Notes: generated from the sequence alone by a model not told the origin. A stretch of 12,860 nucleotides of DNA from an uncultured Ruminococcus sp. (GCA_900554975.1 USJI01000006.1:1-12860), one strand, 5' to 3'. Shown: positions 1-8,906, counted from the stretch's first letter. Translations and numbers: made by a program.

Positions 1-25
1 CTTTCGTTTTTGTCTTTAAATTTTC

Positions 26-2248
<2,223 letters not shown>

Positions 2249-3100
2249 TTATAAATTATTTTCCTTTGAAGTAATTTTTATAAGATGAAGTGTAATTGTT
2301 ATAACCTCATCTTTGCTGATTTTTTTGCCGTATGCTTCATTTATAAATTCCTGCATACCTGCCGCACATTCATAATGTTCTTTGTAGTTGCTTCTGATAA
2401 GTGCGGTCAGAATCGGGTCAGAGCTTAAAACTTCTCTGTACTCTTCATTTTTAAAAAGTCTCTGTGCCATATATTTCAGATGAATCAGAAATCTTTCATA
2501 TGCTGACGATGTTTTGTCAATGCTTTCGCCGTAATGGTCAGAAACAATTTTTATACAACTGTCAATGAGTTTGGTAATGTCATAAACTTCACTCATATTA
2601 GTATACAGCCTTGCGTTTATTATATGCATTGCAATAAATCCCGCTTCGTCCTGATGAAGTTTTATTCCGAGATTTTTTTCAATCTGTTCAAGACAGTAAT
2701 AACCAAGTTTCAGTTCCTCAGGGTAACATTCCCGTATGCTGTCTATCAGCGGATTTGTGAATTCTATCCCCTGTTTCTTTCGCTCAATAGCAAAACCGAT
2801 ATGGTCTGAAAGGGTTATTACAAGCGATTCATTAAGCTTTGAAGGAATACATTTTTTGATATGTTCTACCATATCGCTTGTAAGTCTTATGCATTCAAAC
2901 GGTATTTCCGTCATAAGATCCATAAGCCTTTTCTGAAGTGCTGAATCTGTGAAAATATATGTTTTCTGAATCTGTGAAGGTTCAACGCTGTCACCGTATT
3001 TCTTTCCGAATCCGATTCCTTTTCCGGATACTATCTGTTCCCTTCCCTTTTCATCAAGAATACAGACATTGTTATTATTGATAACTTTGATTATTTTCAT
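2249..3100 (-). CDS. glcT: BglG/LicT/GlcT-family transcription antiterminator
   Basis: RNA-binding antiterminator that, when active, stabilises a RAT hairpin and stops an overlapping terminator from forming; PTS phosphorylation of its regulatory domains controls activity. The 283 residues show an N-terminal CAT RNA-binding domain (about 1-60, KVINNNNV then GKGIGFGKK), PRD1 (about 70-170) and PRD2 (about 175-283). The conserved PRD histidines are all present: H100 (LSDHIGFAIER), H159 (FIAMHIINA), H207 (FLIHLKY) and H272 (LHLIKIT). The first three fall at the same numbers as in Bacillus LicT. The start ATG has AGGGGAG (3107-3113) six bases upstream. Its own leader holds a RAT and terminator, and ptsG follows, so it probably controls itself and ptsG. 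The CAT domain looks GlcT-like and PRD1 LicT-like; the symbol glcT is chosen from the ptsG neighbour and is less certain than the family. Confidence 0.93.
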   Translation of the reverse strand: MKIIKVINNNNVCILDEKGREQIVSGKGIGFGKKYGDSVEPSQIQKTYIFTDSALQKRLMDLMTEIPFECIRLTSDMVEHIKKCIPSKLNESLVITLSDHIGFAIERKKQGIEFTNPLIDSIRECYPEELKLGYYCLEQIEKNLGIKLHQDEAGFIAMHIINARLYTNMSEVYDITKLIDSCIKIVSDHYGESIDKTSSAYERFLIHLKYMAQRLFKNEEYREVLSSDPILTALIRSNYKEHYECAAGMQEFINEAYGKKISKDEVITITLHLIKITSKENNL

Positions 3101-3131
3101 ACATTTCTCCCCTGTTCTCCCTTATATAAAC

Positions 3132-3209
3132 AAAAAAACCAACCCATACGCACACATATTATTACCCTTAATTAAAATAATAATATTCAAATAACGTACT
3201 AAGTTGGTT
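3132..3209 (-). terminator. Conditional leader terminator of the glcT-ptsG operon
   Basis: Read on the minus strand, AACCAAC (3209-3203) pairs with GTTGGTT (3143-3137), TACG (3198-3195) with CGTA (3150-3147), and ATATTATTA with TAATAATAT further in. A run of seven T (3138-3132) follows. The first arm AACCAA is also the 3' arm of the RAT, so the two structures exclude each other. Stopping transcription here would silence glcT and ptsG when the antiterminator is inactive. Confidence 0.88.
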
Positions 3210-3244
3210 ATGCCTGTTACAAATTCTGAACAGTAACACTCCAA
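3204..3244 (-). promoter_or_regulatory. RAT (ribonucleic antiterminator) site
   Basis: Read on the minus strand, the site begins TTGGAGTGTTACTG and ends AACAGGCATAACCAA. The blocks GTGTTACTG and CAGGCAT are the hallmark of targets bound by SacY/LicT/GlcT proteins. TTGG and CCAA close the base of the stem and CTGTT/AACAG form the upper stem, with a ten-base loop (CAGAATTTGT) larger than the short loop of the standard LicT and GlcT sites. It overlaps the terminator by the AACCAA arm. The cognate protein is presumably the gene directly downstream. Confidence 0.88.
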
Positions 3245-3283
3245 TATTCAAGGAGCTTTAATTGCTCTCTTTAGCTTGATTCA

Positions 3284-3312
3284 AGTATACCACAACACTT
3301 CTGATTTGTCAA
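3284..3312 (-). promoter_or_regulatory. Sigma-A promoter of glcT-ptsG
   Basis: On the minus strand, TTGACA (3312-3307), a 17-base spacer and TATACT (3289-3284), preceded by TGG, which gives an extended -10. This is nearly a perfect housekeeping promoter and lies about 40 bases before the RAT. The 9-mer TTGACAAAT occurs here and again 21 bases upstream (3333-3325); the upstream copy has no -10 at the proper distance. Confidence 0.85.
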
Positions 3313-3403
3313 TAATATATATAAATTTGTCAACCGGTTTCTATGTTTTGTATAATTTTTCTGTTTAAGTTTTAAGCATATTACACAAATCAATATATCT
3401 GCC

Positions 3404-3440
3404 AAAGAAAATTCCCCGATACACATCAAGCATATCGGGG
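3404..3440 (-). terminator. Intrinsic terminator of the chemoreceptor gene
   Basis: On the minus strand, CCCCGATA (3440-3433) pairs with TATCGGGG (3421-3414) over 8 base pairs with an 11-base loop, followed by AATTTTCTTT. It starts 17 bases after the receptor stop codon. The roughly 90 bases from here to the glcT promoter at 3312 hold no gene that I can see. Confidence 0.88.
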
Positions 3441-3457
3441 AGAACGCAAAGCTAAAA

Positions 3458-5521
3458 TTAATATTTATCGTCGTCAAGGTCAATTTTAATCGGCTGGTCA
3501 GCTAATGACATTCCGCCATCTTCCGGTTGATTATTTTTTGCATAAGCATCATATTCACTGCTGAGTTTGAACTGTGAAATTTCTTCCCTGAGCATCTGTG
3601 CCTGACCGGAAAGCTCCTCACTTGCCGCCGCACTTTCCTCAGATGTAGCAGAGTTTGTCTGGACAACAGCGGATACCTGTTCCAGACCGATTGTAATCTG
3701 GTTGATAGCCTCTGCCTGTTCTGTAGATGCATTCTGTATCTTACTGATTGTTTCAACAACCATTTCAGAATGTTTCTTTACTTCTTCAAGCGCCTTAGCT
3801 GTTTCCTGAGCTATCTCCGTACCCTTTTCAACGCTTTCAACAGAGCCTTCAATAAGTCTTGTTGTCTGTTTTGCAGCGTCAGCACTCTTTGATGCAAGGT
3901 TTCTTACTTCATCAGCAACAACAGAGAATCCCTTTCCTGCCGCACCGGCTCTTGCCGCCTCAACAGCAGCGTTAAGAGCAAGGATATTTGTCTGGAACGC
4001 AATATCATCAATAACTTTGATTATCTTGCTTATCTGTGAAGATGAATCATTTATTTCGTTCATTGCACTCATCATCTGGTGCATATATTCGTTACTGCTT
4101 TCAATTCCATTCTGTGATTCCTTAACGTAATCGCTTGCAACAGTTACATTCTTGGCATTCTGATTTACCTGTTCAGATACAGACATGATAGAAGATGACA
4201 GCTGCTGAATTGAACTTGCCTGTTCTGTTGCGCCCTGTGAAAGTGACTGTGCAGCAGTTGCGACCTGTTCAGCGCCTGAATTTACCTGTTCCGCAGCAAT
4301 GTTTATAGATGAAAGTGTGTTATTGAGCGAACCTGCTATTTTGTTTATAGAATCTTTGATAGATGAAAAGTCTCCTATATATTCACGAGTAATTTTATTT
4401 GTCATGTCACCTGCCGCCATGCTTTCCATATGGCTGGAAATGTCTTCAATATAGGTTTTCAGGTTCGATATTGTTTCCTTCAGTGATTCCGCAAGCTTTC
4501 CGATTTCATTATTCGGAGCGGATTTCACCTCAACAGAAAGATTTCCCTGAGCCATTTCATGGGCCACATCACAAAGATTTATAACCGGTTTTACAACACT
4601 GTTACCAATAAACAGGCTCATAAGAACAATAACTATAACTGCAACTGCCACAATTACAACCGCAATTATCAATATTGCCTGTTCACGCTGTGTCTGAACA
4701 TTTTCCATGCTGAGACCTGCAAAAATCGCACCTATAGTATTTCCGTCACCATCAGTTATTGGTCTGTATGCCGCCATATATTCCTTGCCCATTATTTGGG
4801 TTTCTTCAATATATTCTTTCTGTTCCTCAAGAACTGTTTTGGCAATTTTAGAATCCATTTTTGTTCCTACAGAGCGCTGGTTATTCTTCATAATGGTTGT
4901 GTTTATTCTTTCATCATTCAGGAAAATTGTATATTCATTTTCCGTTGAGCCCTTGATATCATCAAGAAATGCCTCATCATCAAAAGAATATGTAACAGAA
5001 ACCACACCTATAACCTCTCCCTTGCCGTTTTTAATAGGAGTTCCGGTTCTTGCACCCATTTTAATATTGTTTCCGGCAGAAACTGATGTTGTTGTCTGTC
5101 CTGCCAGAGCCTTTTCAACATAGTCAAGATCTGCTATTGAATCGCCTTTTTTGTCGTCATAATAACGGACAATAACTGTTCCTTCATTATCTGTAATGGT
5201 GATACAGTTTGTTGACATTGCAGTCATCTTATAAAAGTTGTCTATTGCAGAATAAACTGTTGACGGATCAGCGCCATTGTTCATGGCGTCTATCAGAACG
5301 CTGTACTGTGACAAATTTTTAGCGGGTGTTGCCGATTCTTCAAGACATTTGAAAATATCATTTTCCAGGATAGTAAGCGAATCACTTGCATGGTCATGAA
5401 TACTCGATGTTGTGATTGAATTCAATTTATAATAAACTGTTCCGAATACTGAAAACGATGTAACAAGTATACCTATCACAGTTATTATAACTAATCCTGT
5501 TCTTATTTTTCCTTTTTTCAT
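3458..5521 (-). CDS. Methyl-accepting chemotaxis receptor with Cache-type sensor
   Basis: Membrane chemoreceptor that controls CheA through CheW. From the chosen start it has 687 residues: a membrane segment (about 9-31), an extracytoplasmic Cache-type ligand domain (about 33-280), a second membrane segment (about 281-304), HAMP (about 303-355) with a second HAMP-like stretch (about 365-395), and a coiled-coil signalling domain. The hairpin tip is clear at about 504-553 ([17 protein letters not shown], then [15 protein letters not shown]). Two sites fit the adaptation consensus [AS]xx[QE][QE]xx[AS]: Q439-Q440, a candidate CheD target, and E628-E629. There is no CheR-tethering pentapeptide at the acidic C-terminus. 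The ATG at 5521 is chosen because GGGAG (5531-5535) lies nine bases upstream, the product begins MKKGKIRTG directly before the first membrane segment, and the promoter lies inside the longer open frame. The ligand cannot be told from the sequence. The gene is divergent from the fliM operon. Confidence 0.93.
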   Translation of the reverse strand: MKKGKIRTGLVIITVIGILVTSFSVFGTVYYKLNSITTSSIHDHASDSLTILENDIFKCLEESATPAKNLSQYSVLIDAMNNGADPSTVYSAIDNFYKMTAMSTNCITITDNEGTVIVRYYDDKKGDSIADLDYVEKALAGQTTTSVSAGNNIKMGARTGTPIKNGKGEVIGVVSVTYSFDDEAFLDDIKGSTENEYTIFLNDERINTTIMKNNQRSVGTKMDSKIAKTVLEEQKEYIEETQIMGKEYMAAYRPITDGDGNTIGAIFAGLSMENVQTQREQAILIIAVVIVAVAVIVIVLMSLFIGNSVVKPVINLCDVAHEMAQGNLSVEVKSAPNNEIGKLAESLKETISNLKTYIEDISSHMESMAAGDMTNKITREYIGDFSSIKDSINKIAGSLNNTLSSINIAAEQVNSGAEQVATAAQSLSQGATEQASSIQQLSSSIMSVSEQVNQNAKNVTVASDYVKESQNGIESSNEYMHQMMSAMNEINDSSSQISKIIKVIDDIAFQTNILALNAAVEAARAGAAGKGFSVVADEVRNLASKSADAAKQTTRLIEGSVESVEKGTEIAQETAKALEEVKKHSEMVVETISKIQNASTEQAEAINQITIGLEQVSAVVQTNSATSEESAAASEELSGQAQMLREEISQFKLSSEYDAYAKNNQPEDGGMSLADQPIKIDLDDDKY

Positions 5522-5569
5522 TACATTCAGCTCCCATATCAAAAAATATATTTTAATTAAGTTAAATCC

Positions 5570-5598
5570 AGTATACCACACATTAGTTAAAAAGTCAA
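5570..5598 (-). promoter_or_regulatory. Sigma-A promoter of the chemoreceptor gene
   Basis: On the minus strand, TTGACT (5598-5593), a 17-base spacer and TATACT (5575-5570), with TGG before the -10. The 11-base block TGTGGTATACT is identical to the one in the glcT promoter. It places the transcript start about 40 bases before the ATG at 5521 and rules out translation from the upstream ATG at 5653. Confidence 0.85.
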
Positions 5599-5792
5599 CG
5601 CTTTTCGTCAAATACAACAGTTTTAACATTTTACAGATACATTTATTGTGCATTTTGCCGTTCGTCCCCTTTAAGACATTATACGGTCAGTGCTTAACAG
5701 ATTACGCAAAGGCATATTTATAAATTTTCTGCAAAGCCATACGGTATACTTTGTTAATTATGTATAAAAATAGAAGAAAAATCAATTTGCTA

Positions 5793-5821
5793 TGGAATTT
5801 CTGATGAAAATATGTTATAAT
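5793..5821 (+). promoter_or_regulatory. Probable extended -10 promoter of the fliM operon
   Basis: TGTTATAAT (5813-5821) is a full extended -10 element with a perfect TATAAT. The hexamer 17 bases upstream (TGGAAT, 5793-5798) matches TTGACA at only three positions. Use would give a leader of about 130 bases. A further TATACT (5745-5750) lacks any -35. No convincing flagellar sigma-D site (TAAA-N15-GCCGATAA) was found. The stretch 5599-5792 otherwise holds no gene that I can support. Confidence 0.5.
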
Positions 5822-5875
5822 AAAACAAATGTATTTATTTTTAGCAATAACATTTATTTTATCGCTTTAGTTTCA

Positions 5876-5932
5876 GCCGTTTTTCAAATAGTATAAACGG
5901 CATGATTTACAAGACCCTTTAACTGAAAGGGT
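5876..5932 (+). other. Two stem-loops in the fliM leader
   Basis: Hairpin 1 is GCCGTTT (5876-5882) with AAACGGC (5895-5901), 7 base pairs and a 12-base loop. Hairpin 2 is ACCCTTT (5914-5920) with AAAGGGT (5926-5932), 7 base pairs and a 5-base loop. No T run follows either, so they are not intrinsic terminators. TTTCAG (5871-5876) is also complementary to CTGAAA (5923-5928) in hairpin 2, so an alternative fold exists. The second hairpin ends 16 bases before the ribosome binding site. A role in translation control is inference. Confidence 0.5.
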
Positions 5933-5948
5933 AAGCATATATATTCGA

Positions 5949-5955
5949 GAGGTGA
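5949..5955 (+). promoter_or_regulatory. Ribosome binding site that fixes the TTG start of fliM
   Basis: GAGGTGA is a seven-base perfect complement of the 16S anti-Shine-Dalgarno end and stands five bases before TTG at 5961. The in-frame GTG at 5952 lies inside this site and so cannot be the start it serves. Confidence 0.8.
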
Positions 5956-5960
5956 ACAAA

Positions 5961-6968
5961 TTGTCAGACGTACTTTCCCAAAGCCAGATAGACGAGCTTT
6001 TAAAAAACCTGAACAATGCAGATTCCCAGACTCTTGAAGATATGAGCGACAGTCTTTCCGAAAAGAAAGTAAAGGACTATGATTTCAAGGCGCCGAAAAA
6101 ATTCACCAAGGAACAGCTTAAAACCATAGGCACAATTTACGAATCCTACGCAAGACTTTTTTCATCATATCTGACAAGTATCACAAGATTTTACTGCAAG
6201 GTTGAAGTTCTTCAGATAGAAGAACAGCGTTTCTATGAATTCAATAATGCTCTTCCTGACTGCACACTTATGGGAAATATTGACCTTCTGTTTAATGAGA
6301 ACGATGATGTAATGGACACAAGATGCATGGTTCAGTTTTCAAATGCAGTTACATTTTCACTTATAGACAGGCTCCTCGGCGGATACGGAAAAAATACGGA
6401 TTTATCAAGAAACTTCACAGATATCGAAATAAGAGTTATCCGGAATGTCCTTGAAAAAACGGGAGATCTTCTGAAAGAGGTTTTTTCGCCGTTTATTGAT
6501 GTGACTCCTTCTCTTGTTGATATTGAATCCAATGCCCGTGTCAACCAGCCTATAACTGCCGATGAAGTTATTATTCTTGCAACGCTTCAGGTTGAATACA
6601 ATGATGTTAAGAATGTTGTCACAATAACAATTCCCGCCATTACAATGGAATCCATTATCTCAAAGGGAAATTCTTCAAACGCAGTAAAAAGAACCTTCGA
6701 TTCCGAAAAGGAAAAGGAATACCGTGACGGAATGATAAAACGTATTTCACGTTCCGACTTTAAAATACAGGCTGTTCTTGCACAGACTCAGGTTGATCTG
6801 ACGGAAATACTTGAACTTCATCCTGACGATGTGCTTATGCTCAATGTCCCTATCGACCAGAATATTTCTCTTATGGTCAACAACGAAAAGCTTTTTGACG
6901 GGAAAATGGGAATTGTAAATCACAAAAAAGCAATTAAAATCTGTAATGTTTATGATACAAGGAGATAA
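5961..6968 (+). CDS. fliM: Flagellar motor switch protein FliM
   Basis: C-ring protein at the cytoplasmic face of the flagellar basal body; it binds CheY-P and helps set the direction of rotation. Translation from TTG gives 335 residues, the usual FliM length. The N-terminal CheY-P-binding peptide is present (LSQSQIDELL, 5-14). The stretch YDFKAPKKFTKEQLKTI (40-56) opens the middle domain, RLLGGYGK (137-144) is the conserved glycine motif, and the last 80 or so residues form the SpoA domain that joins FliN/FliY. The TTG start is preferred to the GTG three codons upstream because of the ribosome binding site and because MSDVLSQSQID matches the usual FliM beginning. It is the first gene of the operon; its last codons carry the ribosome binding site of the next gene (AAGGAG, 6959-6964). 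Confidence 0.96.
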   Translation: MSDVLSQSQIDELLKNLNNADSQTLEDMSDSLSEKKVKDYDFKAPKKFTKEQLKTIGTIYESYARLFSSYLTSITRFYCKVEVLQIEEQRFYEFNNALPDCTLMGNIDLLFNENDDVMDTRCMVQFSNAVTFSLIDRLLGGYGKNTDLSRNFTDIEIRVIRNVLEKTGDLLKEVFSPFIDVTPSLVDIESNARVNQPITADEVIILATLQVEYNDVKNVVTITIPAITMESIISKGNSSNAVKRTFDSEKEKEYRDGMIKRISRSDFKIQAVLAQTQVDLTEILELHPDDVLMLNVPIDQNISLMVNNEKLFDGKMGIVNHKKAIKICNVYDTRR

Positions 6969-6970
6969 AA

Positions 6971-8905
6971 ATGGCCGGACCTGTTTTAGACGAAATGAAA
7001 ACTGATGCCTTAGGGGAAGTTTACAATATTGCTATGGGGTCGGCGGCAACTGCTGTTTCGGGAATGATCGGCGAAACTGTTTCGATCACAGCTCCGGAAG
7101 TTACCGTATGTCAGGCGAGTAATATTGTAAAAACAAAGCTTAATAAAATAGTTAAGGGAATCCTTTTCACCAAGGGCGAAGAAAATGTATATGTCAAAGT
7201 AAAATATACAAGCGGAATAAAGGGAACATCTGTCATGGTCTTCAATCAGGAAGACATGGAGATGGTCGTAAACAAGCTCATGGGAAATGACCTTGATGTC
7301 AGTGATGACTTTGAGTTCGACGAAATGAGCATTTCTGCTGTTACGGAACTCATGAACCAGATGATGGGTGCAGCCGCAACCTCCCTTTCTCAGGTTGTGA
7401 ACACTGCGGTAAGCATTGCCCCTCCGGAAACAACTGTTTCAGCAAATACAAAAACACTTTACAAATTACAGGAAATCGATCCTGACGATGAAGTCTGTGT
7501 TATATCATTCGATATCGCTGTCGGTGATGCTATTGACAGCCGCTTTATACTTATTCTCCCTGTTGGCACAGCAAACAGCATGGCTTCTTCTCTCCTCGGT
7601 ATAGAGGAAGATGAGGACGAAGATGAAGATGATGAGGATTTCGACGACGAAGACGAAGATATCGAAGAAGATGACGAGGACGATGAAGAGGAAGAAGACA
7701 TCGACCAGGATTCCATATTAAGCGGTGAAAAAAGAGATGCAATCGGTGAAATCCAGAATATTATGATGGGTTCTGCCGCTACCGCACTTTCAAATTTCAT
7801 GAATGCAAAGGTATGGATTACAACACCTAAGGTCACTGTCAAAAAAGCCGGAAAGATAAGTTTCGAGGAACTTGACCCTTCAATCTGCGTTAAAATCAAA
7901 TATGTCAAGGGTATCCATGGTGCTTCTGTTCTGGTACTCAAACAGAACGACGTACAGATGATGGTAAACCAGCTTATGGGACTCCCGCCGGAAGTGACTG
8001 ACGATTTTGAGTTTGACGAAATGAATATTTCTGCTGTATGCGAAATTATGAACCAGATGATGGGTGCTTCGGCAACGACTCTTTCAGAAATCATCAATAC
8101 TCCGACCGATATCTCAACTCCTGAAGCGGTGGTTATACAGTCTGACAAGGACATTTTAAAGCTTAACAATCTTGAAACTTCTGATTATGCCTGTCTGGTT
8201 TCATTCGACCTTACCATTGACGGCATTATGAGCAGTCACTTTGTAACCATGCTTTCCATCGACCTTGCAGAGGAACTTGCTGAAAAGGTTATCGCAAGCT
8301 ATTCTTCCGACCTTGACGAATATGAGGAAGAAGCCAAGGAAAGCAAAAAGGATAAAAAGAAAAGCAAGAAAAAGGCTGTTGAACCTGAACCGGAAGAAGA
8401 TGACGATGAGGAAGAGGAAGAAGAAAAGCCGGCTAAAAAATCCAGAAAAAAAGCCGAAGAACCTTCTGAACCTGCAAAGCCGAAAAAAGCAGCTAAAACC
8501 GAAACGGCAAAGCCAAAGCCGGCACCTGTGCCGAAGAGCCGGGTCGTTGCAAACGGTTCTGCCGGAAAGAGTCTGAATGTTCAGGAATTCCATATTGATT
8601 CACTTGATGAAGAAGAAGAAAAAACACCTCCGCTTACAGAAAAGCAGTACAAAAACCTCAACTCACTGCTTGATGTTCCTATGGACGTTACCGTTCTTAT
8701 CGGTTCAACACAGAAGAGCATAGAGGAAGTCGGAAACTTCACAAAGGGAACAGTTATAGAACTTGATACCCTTGCAAATGAACCTGTTGATATTCTGGTC
8801 AACGGAAACCTTATCGCAAAGGGCGATGTCGTTGTTGTTGATGACAACTTTGCCATAAGAATAACAGAGGTTATAGACAAATACAGTAAATACAGAAGAT
8901 TCTGA
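6971..8905 (+). CDS. fliY: FliY-like switch phosphatase with duplicated CheC module
   Basis: Probable C-ring protein combining CheY-P phosphatase and FliN functions, as in FliY. The 644 residues, against about 380 in Bacillus FliY, read: CheC-like module 1 (about 7-210), an acidic linker (211-247, 32 of 37 residues Asp or Glu), CheC-like module 2 (about 249-442), a Lys/Glu/Pro-rich linker (about 447-525) and a SpoA/FliN domain (about 555-640). All four half-modules fit the phosphatase signature [DS]xxxExxN-x22-P: D12/E16/N19/P42, S122/E126/N129/P152, D256/E260/N263/P286 and S354/E358/N361/P384. The usual FliY N-terminal LSQxxIDxLL peptide is missing. The ATG is two bases after the fliM stop with AAGGAG six bases before it, so the genes are translationally linked. 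The family and domain order are clear. Whether all four sites work, and whether this is the only FliN/FliY of the cell, cannot be seen here. Confidence 0.93.
   Translation: MAGPVLDEMKTDALGEVYNIAMGSAATAVSGMIGETVSITAPEVTVCQASNIVKTKLNKIVKGILFTKGEENVYVKVKYTSGIKGTSVMVFNQEDMEMVVNKLMGNDLDVSDDFEFDEMSISAVTELMNQMMGAAATSLSQVVNTAVSIAPPETTVSANTKTLYKLQEIDPDDEVCVISFDIAVGDAIDSRFILILPVGTANSMASSLLGIEEDEDEDEDDEDFDDEDEDIEEDDEDDEEEEDIDQDSILSGEKRDAIGEIQNIMMGSAATALSNFMNAKVWITTPKVTVKKAGKISFEELDPSICVKIKYVKGIHGASVLVLKQNDVQMMVNQLMGLPPEVTDDFEFDEMNISAVCEIMNQMMGASATTLSEIINTPTDISTPEAVVIQSDKDILKLNNLETSDYACLVSFDLTIDGIMSSHFVTMLSIDLAEELAEKVIASYSSDLDEYEEEAKESKKDKKKSKKKAVEPEPEEDDDEEEEEEKPAKKSRKKAEEPSEPAKPKKAAKTETAKPKPAPVPKSRVVANGSAGKSLNVQEFHIDSLDEEEEKTPPLTEKQYKNLNSLLDVPMDVTVLIGSTQKSIEEVGNFTKGTVIELDTLANEPVDILVNGNLIAKGDVVVVDDNFAIRITEVIDKYSKYRRF
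7304..7381 (+). repeat. Duplicated segment in fliY, copy 1
   Basis: Encodes residues 112-137 (DDFEFDEMSISAV, then MNQMMGA), including the second phosphatase motif of module 1. It matches copy 2 at 63 of 78 bases without gaps, by hand count, and is the best conserved piece of the internal duplication. Confidence 0.85.
7604..7711 (+). other. Acidic low-complexity linker tract in fliY
   Basis: An imperfect series of GAN codons encoding residues 212-247, nearly all Asp and Glu, with single F, I and Q interruptions. It joins the two CheC-like modules. The reading frame stays open through it and both flanks are coding, so it is not a frameshift artefact. The mirror strand gives a Ser-rich open frame that is only a shadow of this tract. 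Confidence 0.85.
8000..8077 (+). repeat. Duplicated segment in fliY, copy 2
   Basis: Encodes residues 344-369 and carries the second phosphatase motif of module 2. It lies 696 bases (232 codons) downstream of copy 1, which gives the period of the duplication. Confidence 0.85.
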
Positions 8906-8906
8906 T

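Noticed and set aside
3328..3345. Possible catabolite-responsive element (cre) around AAACCGGTTGAC upstream of the glcT promoter
   Set aside because: It has the central palindrome AACCGGTT but at least three mismatches to the cre consensus, so chance is as likely.
5522..5653. Longer open frame of the chemoreceptor starting at ATG 5653, adding 44 residues
   Set aside because: A near-consensus promoter (5570-5598) lies inside this stretch, the ATG at 5521 has a well-spaced ribosome binding site, and receptors normally begin with a few basic residues before the first membrane segment. An AAGGGG before 5653 and a lone TATAAT further up are weaker evidence.
5701..5750. Resemblance to a c-di-GMP-I (GEMM) riboswitch: ACGCAAAGGCA and, further on, TGCAAAGCCATACGG
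   Set aside because: The GNRA hairpin and the AAACC/GG arms between GGC and GCAAAGCC are absent and no matching second domain was found. An Infernal search with RF01051 over 5680-5960 would decide it; a hit above the gathering threshold would reverse this rejection.
5952..5954. GTG as the start of fliM
   Set aside because: This codon lies within the Shine-Dalgarno sequence GAGGTGA that serves the TTG at 5961.
7459..8169. 236-codon minus-strand open frame, very rich in Ser
   Set aside because: It is the mirror of the acidic GAN codons and CheC modules of the fliY gene, has no ribosome binding site that I can see and resembles no family.
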